From Rhizobiaceae bacterium (GTDB taxonomy: Bacteria; Pseudomonadota; Alphaproteobacteria; Rhizobiales; Rhizobiaceae), in assembly GCA_028279875.1 (NCBI GenBank), contig JANQMU010000013.1, positions 40,491 through 104,490 on the forward strand: a stretch of 64,000 nucleotides of DNA, given 5' to 3'. Each line of letters starts with the position of its first letter. Position 1 is the stretch's first letter. The notes beneath the pieces are model-generated. The model was not told the DNA's origin, searched no databases, and worked only from the letters and a program-made list of their open reading frames with translations. The translations under genes and the position numbers were made by a program. Positions 35,942 to 43,583 of this stretch are shown one piece after another.

Positions 35942-36055
35942 CTGTCTTTCCGCCCGGTTTTGAGATCGCACCCTTCATTGGACGTTTTGCAACGTTCCGC
36001 CGGCAATGGCAATTCAGTGCGATATCATTCCGCAGGCCTGAAAGCAGGCTTTCAC

Positions 36056-36084
36056 TTGACGGGCGTCCCGGCGGCGACTATAGA
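36056..36084 (+). promoter_or_regulatory. Strong sigma-70 promoter of rpmB
   Basis: TTGACG (36056-36061) and TATAGA (36079-36084) are separated by exactly 17 bases. The box pair lies about 90 bases upstream of the rpmB start, as expected for a ribosomal protein gene. Confidence 0.8.
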
Positions 36085-36176
36085 ACCGCGACTTTCCAAT
36101 GACAGGCCAGAAAGCTGCGGTCGGCGCACGGCACCGGACCCGTATGGCAATTGGCCCAAGACCGAAGGTGAAAACC

Positions 36177-36470
36177 ATGTCCCGCAGTTGCGAATTGACC
36201 GCCAAGGCTGTCCAGTCGGGCAACAATGTCAGCCATGCGAACAACAAGACGCGCCGCAAATTCCTGCCGAATCTGTGCAACGTCACGCTGATTTCGGACG
36301 CCCTCGGCCAGCGCTTCCGCCTGCGCGTCAGCGCCGCGGCGCTGCGCACAGTCGAACATCGCGGCGGCCTCGACGCCTTTCTGCTGAAAGCCAGCGAGAA
36401 GGACCTGTCGATGCGCGCCCGCCTGCTGAAGCGGCAGATCACCAAGAAGCTGGCCGAAACAACCGCCTGA
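36177..36470 (+). CDS. rpmB: 50S ribosomal protein L28
   Basis: The 97-residue basic protein begins [33 protein letters not shown], the conserved L28 N-terminus. [25 protein letters not shown] follows. It is a structural protein of the large ribosomal subunit. The start ATG 36177 is fixed by this conserved end. A good promoter lies upstream, and the yhhQ gene with its candidate riboswitch follows after 87 bases. An extended C-terminus relative to E. coli L28 is normal in alphaproteobacteria. Confidence 0.97.
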   Translation: MSRSCELTAKAVQSGNNVSHANNKTRRKFLPNLCNVTLISDALGQRFRLRVSAAALRTVEHRGGLDAFLLKASEKDLSMRARLLKRQITKKLAETTA

Positions 36471-36530
36471 TAGCGGCGGCTTTCGATACCGACATCTCAC
36501 AGGCCACTGATCCCGGCCCGTGTTCCTCAT

Positions 36531-36561
36531 GCTGGTGGCATCACCCAGGATAAAAAAATGC
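36531..36561 (+). promoter_or_regulatory. Candidate preQ1-I-like riboswitch in front of yhhQ
   Basis: CTGG (36532-36535) pairs with CCAG (36545-36548) around a loop containing GCAT (36538-36541). The stem is followed by GATAAAAAAATGC. The loop GCAT is complementary to ATGC, the start codon plus one base, giving an H-type pseudoknot with an A-rich connector. This is the architecture of preQ1-I riboswitches (CACCC..ATAAAAAA). The gene behind it is a queuosine-precursor transporter, which fits. The Shine-Dalgarno AGGA lies in the 3' strand. Confidence 0.6.
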
Positions 36562-37220
36562 TCAAGACCTATCTGACTGACCATGTGCCGACGATGCGGC
36601 AGTTGCTCCCCTTCCTCATCATGATGGCGGCGGTCGTGGTCGCCTCGAACGTCCTCGTGCAATTCCCGGTGCGCTATGATCTCGGCCCGCTGATCCTCGA
36701 GGATCTGCTGACCTGGGGCGCCTTCACCTATCCCGTCGCCTTCCTTGTGACGGATCTGTGCAACCGGACCTTCGGTCCGGCACGGGCCCGGATCGTCGTG
36801 ATCGCCGGCTTCATCCTCGCCGTCGCCATCTCGGTCTACGCCGCCTCGCCGCGCATCGCGATCGCCTCCGGCTCGGCCTTTCTCGTCGCCCAACTCCTCG
36901 ACGTTTCAATCTTCCACCGCCTGCGCCACGCCCATTGGTGGCGCCCGCCGCTGGTCTCGTCGGTTCTCGGCTCGGTCCTCGACACACTGCTGTTCTTCTC
37001 GCTGGCCTTCTCCGCCAGCTTGGCGATCCTCGGCCCCAACGACGATTTCTTCATCGAGACCATCCCCTTCCTCGGCCTGTTTGCCACCGAAGCCCCGCGC
37101 TGGGTCTCCCTGGCCGTCGGCGACCTCGCGGTCAAGCTCCTGGTCGCCCTCTCCCTGCTCGCCCCCTACCGCATCATCATCCCGTTCTTCCAGCCGCTGA
37201 GGCCGACGGGCAACGCCTGA
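36558..37220 (+). CDS. yhhQ: Queuosine precursor transporter (YhhQ/VUT family)
   Basis: The 220-residue inner-membrane protein has six or so segments. Family motifs include DLLTWGAFTYPVAFLVTDLCNRTFGPARAR and SGSAFLVAQLLDVSIFHRLR. YhhQ imports queuosine precursors (preQ0/preQ1) used in tRNA modification. The start ATG 36558 lies 8 bases after AGGA. The leader carries a preQ1-like pseudoknot that could hide the start codon when precursor is abundant. It is the last gene before the AT-rich accessory region. Confidence 0.9.
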   Translation: MLKTYLTDHVPTMRQLLPFLIMMAAVVVASNVLVQFPVRYDLGPLILEDLLTWGAFTYPVAFLVTDLCNRTFGPARARIVVIAGFILAVAISVYAASPRIAIASGSAFLVAQLLDVSIFHRLRHAHWWRPPLVSSVLGSVLDTLLFFSLAFSASLAILGPNDDFFIETIPFLGLFATEAPRWVSLAVGDLAVKLLVALSLLAPYRIIIPFFQPLRPTGNA

Positions 37221-37434
37221 GGCGGGGTGATGCTTGGGGGCGGGGTCACGCTGGTTGGGTTAGCCGGCTGGCGGGCGTAGTGACGTCCAGCACATCTGTT
37301 CGGATTCCAAAGGTCGTTTGCATCTGCGGAATGCCGTGACCGGGTTCCCGATTCATCGTGGGAAGCAGCAACGAGGTGTGCAGTTCCGGCCTCCACAAAG
37401 AAGATAACGTCATCCCGCGGATTCCGATTCTTCC

Positions 37435-37455
37435 GTAACGATAACTCGGAATTAT
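37435..37455 (+). repeat. Inverted repeat, left copy, upstream of the membrane-protein gene
   Basis: ACGATAACTCGGAATTAT (37438-37455) is repeated exactly, in inverse orientation, at 39694-39711. With three further outer bases the match is 20 of 21. It overlaps the ATG at 37454. Each copy lies right before the start of one of two convergent genes. Confidence 0.85.
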
Positions 37456-38482
37456 GCTTACAGGACTTTATCATTACAATGTCTACGACGGAGTCATGGT
37501 GGTGATCCGAGTGATATTCGTTCTCGTGTTGTTGATAGCAATGCGATATTCGCTCCAACTTTTCCGAGCTTTGAGAAGCCAGGATGAGATGCTCAGCAAT
37601 GGCACTACCGACAAGTTAATTCCACAAATGGCAACCTACTTCAGGAGCTTCATCATCTATGTGATTGGATATCGCGGAGACAAAAGAGAACGCACCCCAA
37701 TGCACGAGGTGGATAGTGCTTGGCTCGCATCCAACTGGTATTATGTTTTTCGCAGGTTTTTGATCTTTTACTCGATCTATATAACCTTCGGCATTCTTCT
37801 CACCCGGCCTGTTTATTTTGAAGGCAGTGCGTTGGTTTTCTACAATTATGACCGCAATAATCTGAACGCTATATTTTATCTTCTATGTTATATAGGGTTG
37901 AATGCTATCGCCGATACTCTATCAATTTACTTTACATTCTATAATCTAGAGAAAATTACAAAAACCGGGCGCGTGTTTTTCTATGGCGCTTTCGATTTTT
38001 TTCTGGCGACTATTTTCTTTGTTCCAAACCAAATTGCTTCTTGCTTTCTCTGGTATGTGAAGCGTGCAGAAAACAATATTGAATTTACTGGTAATTTGTT
38101 TGCCACATTCTTCGATCTCGTTTTTTGGCCCTATGCATTGGTTGGAAACGTGGAAGCCAACACAACAATCGGTCAATTGTTTCCAGGTCAACTGATCATC
38201 ACTGGCACAGTCTTTTTCCCAACCATTGCAATGATATCTGTTTTGTTTTTGTACCGGATTTTTTTGACAGTATCTTACTATGTCAAAAAGGCACTCATAT
38301 TCGTAGGCATAGACGAATTTTGTAAGAAATATCTTGAAATGAACTCTATTAGTCCTTTTCAATTTCAGCCCGATGGGAGTTTTGGATATTGCAACGCAGC
38401 ACTGGTCTTGGTGTTCAATGGTATTTTGATATCCATGCTATATGACACTGGGAAAGCGCTACTCAACTCTTTTCAAGGATGA
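37454..38482 (+). CDS. Unknown polytopic membrane protein, AT-rich
   Basis: I do not recognise the family. The 342-residue protein has about seven or eight hydrophobic segments: near 13-31, 100-118, 133-155, 172-195, 212-228, 245-272 and 318-335. An N-terminal soluble-looking stretch (RALRSQDEMLSNGTTDKLIPQM) follows the first segment. Codon use is clearly AT-richer than in the flanks, indicating transfer. The start ATG 37454 lies inside a 21-bp element also found ahead of the convergent CFA-like gene; ATG 37496 is the alternative start. Its 3' end overlaps that gene by 20 bases, so the two form a compact pair. Confidence 0.65.
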   Translation: MLTGLYHYNVYDGVMVVIRVIFVLVLLIAMRYSLQLFRALRSQDEMLSNGTTDKLIPQMATYFRSFIIYVIGYRGDKRERTPMHEVDSAWLASNWYYVFRRFLIFYSIYITFGILLTRPVYFEGSALVFYNYDRNNLNAIFYLLCYIGLNAIADTLSIYFTFYNLEKITKTGRVFFYGAFDFFLATIFFVPNQIASCFLWYVKRAENNIEFTGNLFATFFDLVFWPYALVGNVEANTTIGQLFPGQLIITGTVFFPTIAMISVLFLYRIFLTVSYYVKKALIFVGIDEFCKKYLEMNSISPFQFQPDGSFGYCNAALVLVFNGILISMLYDTGKALLNSFQG

Positions 38483-39689
38483 TTTGAACATTTTGATATT
38501 GTCCGAACTGCGGCGAAAAACACAGCTGACTAACAGTAAGATAGAAGTCCCACATCCTCATTAGATACTCCGTTTCATCTTCTGTAAGCTCATCAGAAAA
38601 CAAATTTCTTAGATTTGGCTCATTGTCATAAAAGTTACTTCGCCAAGCATCTAGTGTACGGAAATAATTGCTTTTTTCGTGGATGTGAATTGCCTTTATC
38701 GAGAGGCCGTTACCTTCAACCGAATTAACAATCTCAGAGACCCTAGGAATATACCCACCTGGGAATATCATTCGATCGATCCATGCATTGGTACTGCCGG
38801 GTTTTTCTCGTACAATGCAATGAATTAGCGCGGTACCTTTTTCATCCAAGAGGCCGTGAACTTTTGAAAAAAAGCTATCAAATTGCGTAACCCCAATATG
38901 TTCAAGCATGCCTATCGAATAGATTTTCGAGTAGTATCTGTTGGGCGAGAAGCCCGAAACGCTAGAGTGCACAAAATCGACTAAGTCATTTTTATGCCTT
39001 TCCGCATAGTCGACTTGAGCTTTCGTTAGGTTCACTCCAGTCACATGACAGCCATATTGTTTGCTGACGAATTGCGCAGCATTTCCCCATCCACATCCAA
39101 GTTCAAGGACATTGTCAGTTGCTTTGAGTTTTAGTCTCTCTGCTACTTTTCGAATTTTATTGAGCTGAGCTTCTTCCAGTGTGTCGTTGTCGTCTTCATA
39201 GAATGCACACGTGTATAGTAGCGTCTCGCCGAGAACCACTTTCATAAATTCTGTGTTGGAGCTGTAGTGATTGGCGGTTTTTCGGTTAATTAGGCTCGGA
39301 AAGAGCCGGTATGCTAAAAGATCTCGTATCGGGCTGCGGCCATTCAAATAGTTGAAGTATCGCCAAAAAAATGTGTCTTTGTTTTCAAAAAGTAGTTCGA
39401 GAAATCTGTAAAGCTTCGTTCGTTCGCAGTTCCAAAATCCATGCACATAGTGATCAGCGACCTTTAGGTCAGGTCTCAGAAGTAACCGCAAGAGGCGGTT
39501 TAGGTTGGGTGGCTCAATCACGCATCTTGGTTCTCCGGAACCGACATCTAGGTGCTCATTATCAAACTGCAGTCTAACGCAGCCATGCCTGATGCTTCGC
39601 CGAAAAATAGACTTAACTATTGGCCTCGTGAGGGAACTTGGGGAACGGTATTTAGACGTACGAGTAAGATTTTCTCTTTGATCTCCCAT
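38463..39689 (-). CDS. Cyclopropane-fatty-acyl-phospholipid synthase-like methyltransferase
   Basis: The 408-residue protein matches the CFA synthase family. A SAM-binding motif LELGCGWGNAAQFVSKQYG is followed by VTGVNLTKAQVDYAERH. IGMLEHIGVTQFDSFFSKVHGLL and the FPGGYIPRVSEI segment follow, as do YFRTLDAWRSNF and LTEDETEYLMRMWDFYLTVSQLCF. The N-terminal domain (FDNEHLDVG..ADHYVHGFWNCERTKLYRFLELL) is also of the family type. It transfers a methylene or methyl group from SAM to unsaturated lipid acyl chains. The low GC marks recent transfer. It is convergent with the unknown membrane protein. Confidence 0.85.
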   Translation of the reverse strand: MGDQRENLTRTSKYRSPSSLTRPIVKSIFRRSIRHGCVRLQFDNEHLDVGSGEPRCVIEPPNLNRLLRLLLRPDLKVADHYVHGFWNCERTKLYRFLELLFENKDTFFWRYFNYLNGRSPIRDLLAYRLFPSLINRKTANHYSSNTEFMKVVLGETLLYTCAFYEDDNDTLEEAQLNKIRKVAERLKLKATDNVLELGCGWGNAAQFVSKQYGCHVTGVNLTKAQVDYAERHKNDLVDFVHSSVSGFSPNRYYSKIYSIGMLEHIGVTQFDSFFSKVHGLLDEKGTALIHCIVREKPGSTNAWIDRMIFPGGYIPRVSEIVNSVEGNGLSIKAIHIHEKSNYFRTLDAWRSNFYDNEPNLRNLFSDELTEDETEYLMRMWDFYLTVSQLCFSPQFGQYQNVQIILEKS

Positions 39690-39693
39690 CCAG

Positions 39694-39714
39694 ATAATTC
39701 CGAGTTATCGTCAC
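39694..39714 (-). repeat. Inverted repeat, right copy, upstream of the CFA-like gene
   Basis: This is the inverse copy of 37435-37455 (20 of 21 bases). It ends 4 bases before the ATG at 39689. On the minus strand the bases beyond it (CGATTTCTTG) resemble those beyond the left copy (CGATTCTTCC), so the similarity extends loosely outward. Confidence 0.85.
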
Positions 39715-39915
39715 TTTCAAGAAATCGATCTCCCACGATTAAACGGCGAGTGCGGTATAAAATGCAAGCTTCGCGTGGTTTTAATTCCTGCTTTCTGCGA
39801 CCGCTCTCGTATCGCGTATTCGATAATGAACACTCCCATTTCAACTCATTGATACAATTACTTATTCCTTATCTGCCACATCATTGTGGATCTCATTCAA
39901 CGCGTTGGGGACACA

Positions 39916-40851
39916 ATGATCACAATCGAAATTTTGAAGTTTCAAACCTACTGCCGCGAACAATTGGGCCTCAGCGATCATTCGCTAAGGGCCTATTGGC
40001 AGGACCTGAACACTTTCCGGATGTTCCTCCGGACCAAGGGCGACACGGAAAGCGTGACACCTGAACTACTCATTCAGTATCATCAGCATCTTCGGGAAAT
40101 TTCAAAGGCCAGCCCGGCTACGATACGGAGGCGGTTCGTGACCCTTCGCTCCTACTACAAATGGCTGGAGGCAGAAGCTGCGGGTACCATATCGCCCTTT
40201 GCCGGGTTGCGTCTGGACCTCAAGGTGCCGCAGCGACTGCCGAGGCCGGTGGACCGCCCCACCCTCACCACGCTGTTCCGTGCAGCAAAGCATCTTATGG
40301 AGCTGGACCCCGAACGCCTTGTCTTCAGTGGTCCGGTGCACTCCGATCAAGTGACGGGATTGGTCGCCAGATTGCTCGTTGTGACGGGAATGCGGATCAG
40401 CGAGATCACCAACCTCAAGCTGCGTGACGTGTCCGGTGCCTGCTCGAAAATCAGAGTTCGCGGCAAAGGCAACAGGGAAAGAACGGTCTATGTGGCCAAT
40501 GCCCGACTGCTCTGCGACTTCAGGTGCTACTTCGAGAAACGGAGCGAAGCGGCAGGCCCAGGCGCCCATCTTTTCCTCAACGCGCGGGGCGACCAACTGA
40601 CGGCGGCGGCATTCAGGAAGCGACTGCGGACATTGTCGAAATCGCTTCAGATCGCGCCCCATCTCACTCCTCACCGTTTCAGGCATTCTGCCGCAACCCT
40701 GCTCATCGAAGAGGGTGTCGATATCAGGATCGTTCAGCGCCTGTTGGGTCATGCCAGCATTTCGACCACGGAAATCTACACGAAGGTCTCTGACAATTCA
40801 TTGGTTGCAGCGATCGAAAGAGCGGACACTCTGGCACAGGTGGATCCGTAG
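39916..40851 (+). CDS. Tyrosine recombinase / integrase (XerC/D-like)
   Basis: The 311-residue protein starts at ATG 39916 behind GGGGACACA. An N-terminal SAM-like core-binding domain (about 1-95) precedes the catalytic domain, which has every key residue: Arg160 (TGMRISE), Lys184 (VRGKGNRER), His253-x-x-Arg256 (TPHRFRH), His279 (LLGHASIST) and Tyr288 (EIYTKV). It cuts and rejoins DNA at specific sites. GC content is intermediate between the AT-rich pair and the core genome. No attachment site could be identified. It probably marks a mobile or once-mobile region at 37.2-41.6 kb. Confidence 0.9.
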   Translation: MITIEILKFQTYCREQLGLSDHSLRAYWQDLNTFRMFLRTKGDTESVTPELLIQYHQHLREISKASPATIRRRFVTLRSYYKWLEAEAAGTISPFAGLRLDLKVPQRLPRPVDRPTLTTLFRAAKHLMELDPERLVFSGPVHSDQVTGLVARLLVVTGMRISEITNLKLRDVSGACSKIRVRGKGNRERTVYVANARLLCDFRCYFEKRSEAAGPGAHLFLNARGDQLTAAAFRKRLRTLSKSLQIAPHLTPHRFRHSAATLLIEEGVDIRIVQRLLGHASISTTEIYTKVSDNSLVAAIERADTLAQVDP

Positions 40852-40967
40852 TTCCGACAACGCAAAAGCTTGCCTGACAGCCCCTTTCCGGCCTGAAGTC
40901 AGGAGGTTCCCGGAGCCGATCGGGCCGGGTTCGACAAAGCACACGACATATCCATACAGACCGCTCA

Positions 40968-41567
40968 ATGACCCTGCCGAATGAAATCACCCACTATTAT
41001 TCGCGCTCGGACGGCCCGTTCCGGAATCTCAGCGATCTGGATGCCAAGCAACTGGCCATTGTCCTTGAAAAGCTGAAAGATCGGAAAGCCAAGAACCCTG
41101 CCTTCCGACGGGTGTTCGGCGCGGCCTATATGGAGCTGCGGCGGCGAACGGAAGCCAAATTGCGCGACTTGTTCATCGCACGCGGCGGCAGGCCGCGGAG
41201 GCAGTCGCCGCATTATTTTGTCCTTGGCGAGTGTGCGTGGTTCGCCGGTCTCTATCCCGATCCTGCGGCCGTAAGGCTCGATTGGCGTTCGCTGCCGCGG
41301 GCGCTTGTGAGTTTCACCTATCCGGACAGCTTCGTTTCCATGCGGCTCGGGCCGCAATACGGGCTGCCGCCTGAACCGCTCCGGCCGTACCACGAAAAGG
41401 TTTTCCTGCTGGACGAACTTGCGGATGTGACGGCTCGCTATGGCATGCCGGATGGCGGCGCGGGTGAGGATTACGCGGACTATCACAAGCGGACATTCGA
41501 AAAATATATCGAGGTTCAGGTCTGGGCTGATGATCCCGTGACTGACTGCTTGAAAAGCGGTTGCTGA
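40968..41567 (+). CDS. Unknown protein downstream of the recombinase
   Basis: I do not recognise this 199-residue protein. It begins MTLPNEITHYYSRSDGPFRNLSDLDAKQL and has no membrane segment or signal peptide. A Tyr/Arg/Pro-rich middle (YFVLGECAWFAGLYPDPAAVRLDWRSLP) and an acidic C-terminal half (GGAGEDYADYHKRTFEKYIEVQVWADD) resemble small conserved rhizobial proteins of unknown role. Codon use is normal for the genome. It lies 116 bases after the integrase on the same strand. No ribosome binding site is clear at 40968. Confidence 0.6.
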   Translation: MTLPNEITHYYSRSDGPFRNLSDLDAKQLAIVLEKLKDRKAKNPAFRRVFGAAYMELRRRTEAKLRDLFIARGGRPRRQSPHYFVLGECAWFAGLYPDPAAVRLDWRSLPRALVSFTYPDSFVSMRLGPQYGLPPEPLRPYHEKVFLLDELADVTARYGMPDGGAGEDYADYHKRTFEKYIEVQVWADDPVTDCLKSGC

Positions 41568-41623
41568 CAACGCGCCCGCAGAAGGACCGGAAGGCTCGAC
41601 AAAACGGGAAAATCCGGATACGC

Positions 41624-41645
41624 ATGTAATGCTATAACATTACAT
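41624..41645. promoter_or_regulatory. Zur-type palindrome upstream of the AztD-like gene
   Basis: ATGTAATG (41624-41631) and CATTACAT (41638-41645) form a perfect 8-bp inverted repeat around CTATAA. Alphaproteobacterial Zur boxes are similar (ATGTTATA..TATAACAT type). It ends 17 bases before the start codon at 41663, a position for repression by Zur when zinc is sufficient. Confidence 0.65.
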
Positions 41646-41662
41646 TTTGATTGGAGACTTCC

Positions 41663-42901
41663 ATGTGGAAATTACCCTGTGCCCCCGGCACAACCGGGGG
41701 CATTGTGCTCGCCGTCCTGTCGGTCGGACTGAATCCCGCGGCCGCTGCGGACGAATCGCATGAGATCTGGCGTCTTTTCGTGACGGATCAGCAGGCGCCC
41801 AAGGTGACAGTGGTCGATCCGTCGAAAGGCCGGACCCTCGGCGGTTTCGAGACGTCCGGCTATGTCACCCATCTGGTCCCGAGCCAAAGCGGTGAGACAA
41901 TGTTTGCCGTCCAGATGGATCATGACATCGTCCACGTGCTCAAAAGCGGCATCGCCAAGACCGATCATGGCGGACACGCCGACATCGACGTCGAAGCGGC
42001 CGAACTATTGCCGGTGACGCTGCGGGGCGCACGCCCGATCCACGTTGTCGCCGACGGTGACAGCATGGTCCAGTATTTCGACCGGGAAGGCGAGGCACGT
42101 ATTTTCAGCGAAACCAGGCTGCTGAAAGACGACACCACCTTCGAAACGGTCCGCGCCACAGCGCCCCATCACGGCATTGCAGCTCCGATGGGCCGCTATT
42201 TCCTGATATCGGAACCGAATATGGATGCTGAAACCAAGCCGGACGCACTGCCGCCGCGGCTGGGATTGAGGATTGTTGATGAAGACGGCAAACAGGTCGG
42301 GGATATTGCCACCTGCACGGGCCTGCATGGCAAGGCCCAATCGGCCGGCATCGTGGCTTTCGGCTGCAAGGAAGGCGTGCTGACGGTCCGGCCCGATGGT
42401 GACAATCCGCCGAAGGTCGACATGCTGGCCTACGGGCCGGATCTGCCGGAAGGCCGCGTGGGTCAGTTGCTGGGCGGCAAGGCGATGCAGTTCTTTATCG
42501 GCAATTACGGCGCCGACAAACTCGTCCTGATCGACCCGGCCTCCGAAACACCCTTTCACCTTGTCGAGCTGCCGGTGCGGCGGGTGGATTTCGCGCTCGA
42601 CCCGCAGCGCGTGAAGATCGCCTATGTCTTCACCGAAGACGGGCAACTGCATGCCCTCGATGTGCTGAGCGGCAAGATCGTCCGGTCAGTGCGGATCACC
42701 GAACCCTACAGCAAGGACGGCCACTGGCGCGACCCGCGGCCGCGCTTGGCGGTGATGGGCGACATCATCGCCGTGACCGATCCGAATCAACAGCTGGTTC
42801 GGCTTCTCGATGCGGAGAGTTTTGACGAAAAGAGCGCGATCGAGGTCGAGGGCCTTCCCTTCAACATCGTCGCGATCGGCGGAAGCGGCATGCAGCATTG
42901 A
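41663..42901 (+). CDS. AztD-like periplasmic zinc-binding beta-propeller protein
   Basis: The 412-residue protein starts at ATG 41663 behind TTGGAGACTTCC. It has a signal peptide (about 1-33, ending AAA). The rest reads as a seven-bladed propeller, with repeated motifs such as VTVVDPSKGRTLGGFETSGY and HALDVLSGKIVRSV. His-rich segments (KTDHGGHADIDVE, RATAPHHGIAAP) correspond to the zinc sites of AztD, a periplasmic chaperone that passes zinc to the AztC binding protein. The AztABC importer genes are not nearby, which is unusual. A Zur-like palindrome controls it. Confidence 0.75.
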   Translation: MWKLPCAPGTTGGIVLAVLSVGLNPAAAADESHEIWRLFVTDQQAPKVTVVDPSKGRTLGGFETSGYVTHLVPSQSGETMFAVQMDHDIVHVLKSGIAKTDHGGHADIDVEAAELLPVTLRGARPIHVVADGDSMVQYFDREGEARIFSETRLLKDDTTFETVRATAPHHGIAAPMGRYFLISEPNMDAETKPDALPPRLGLRIVDEDGKQVGDIATCTGLHGKAQSAGIVAFGCKEGVLTVRPDGDNPPKVDMLAYGPDLPEGRVGQLLGGKAMQFFIGNYGADKLVLIDPASETPFHLVELPVRRVDFALDPQRVKIAYVFTEDGQLHALDVLSGKIVRSVRITEPYSKDGHWRDPRPRLAVMGDIIAVTDPNQQLVRLLDAESFDEKSAIEVEGLPFNIVAIGGSGMQH

Positions 42902-42915
42902 CCGCCGGCGAACAC

Positions 42916-42940
42916 GGCGGGGCAGCGCGACTGCCCCGCC
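42916..42940 (+). terminator. Hairpin terminator after the AztD-like gene
   Basis: GGCGGGGCAG pairs perfectly with CTGCCCCGCC around a 5-base loop, 15 bases after the stop. No T run follows, so termination may be inefficient. Confidence 0.6.
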
Positions 42941-43136
42941 CGTCAAGGAAATTTCAAGGAGACGACAAGCGTTTGAAATCATGGCGCACGACGGTTCCCG
43001 CCGGATGTCCCGGGCCGTCAGCGGCCAAGCTGCCGGTGGCGCCGGCGCCGCCCGCTCCCGACCGCATCGTCATCAGAGCGTCTGTTTGATATGCTTGCGC
43101 CCATTGCACGCTGTGTTGAATGTCGGATCCCTGCCC

Positions 43137-43583
43137 ATGGCGGATATTGTGAACGGCCTATTGCTCCGCGATCAGCATGTCTTGCTGGCACACCGTTCTA
43201 CAGCGCGTCGCACCTATCCCAACACATGGAGTTTTCCCGGAGGACATGTTGAAGCAGGCGAGACAATCGAGCAGGCCCTGTCGCGGGAACTGTCCGAGGA
43301 GATTGGAATTCTGGCCAGGTCGTCGTCCTTTCTGCATCGCTTTGACGATCAGCCCGCCGGCCCGGAAAGCCGGGTAACATTTCACCTGTTCGCGGTTGAT
43401 GAATGGGAGGGCGAGCCCGTCAACCTCGGTGATGAACACAGTGAGCTGCGTTGGGTCAGCCTGGCAGCGGCCTCTCGGATGCCACGACTGGCTTTTGCCT
43501 CCTATGCCGACCTGTTCTGCGCATTGGCAACGCCTGAGCCCGGCCCCCGGCGGCCCGACTTCACACCAAAATCAGCAGGATGA
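43137..43583 (+). CDS. NUDIX hydrolase
   Basis: The 148-residue protein carries a complete Nudix box, GHVEAGETIEQALSRELSEE followed by IGI (G-x5-E-x7-RE-L-x-EE-x-GI). It begins VNGLLLRDQHVLLAHRSTARRTYPNTWSFPGGHVE and ends with a WVSLAAASRMPRLAF region. These enzymes hydrolyse nucleoside diphosphates linked to another group; the substrate is not evident. ATG 43137 is chosen over an upstream TTG and a longer in-frame extension that looks non-coding. Its end overlaps that of the convergent hydroxylase gene by 23 bases. Confidence 0.88.
   Translation: MADIVNGLLLRDQHVLLAHRSTARRTYPNTWSFPGGHVEAGETIEQALSRELSEEIGILARSSSFLHRFDDQPAGPESRVTFHLFAVDEWEGEPVNLGDEHSELRWVSLAAASRMPRLAFASYADLFCALATPEPGPRRPDFTPKSAG

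Noticed and set aside
36036..36049. Small hairpin GCCTG-AAAG-CAGGC followed by TTTC, resembling a terminator
   Set aside because: No plus-strand gene ends upstream of it, and it lies just before the rpmB -35 box; the stem is only 5 pairs.
42981..43136. N-terminal extension of the NUDIX hydrolase to an upstream in-frame ATG at about 42981
   Set aside because: The extension is Arg/Ala/Gly-rich without domain features, and the NUDIX fold begins right at MADIVNGLLL (43137).
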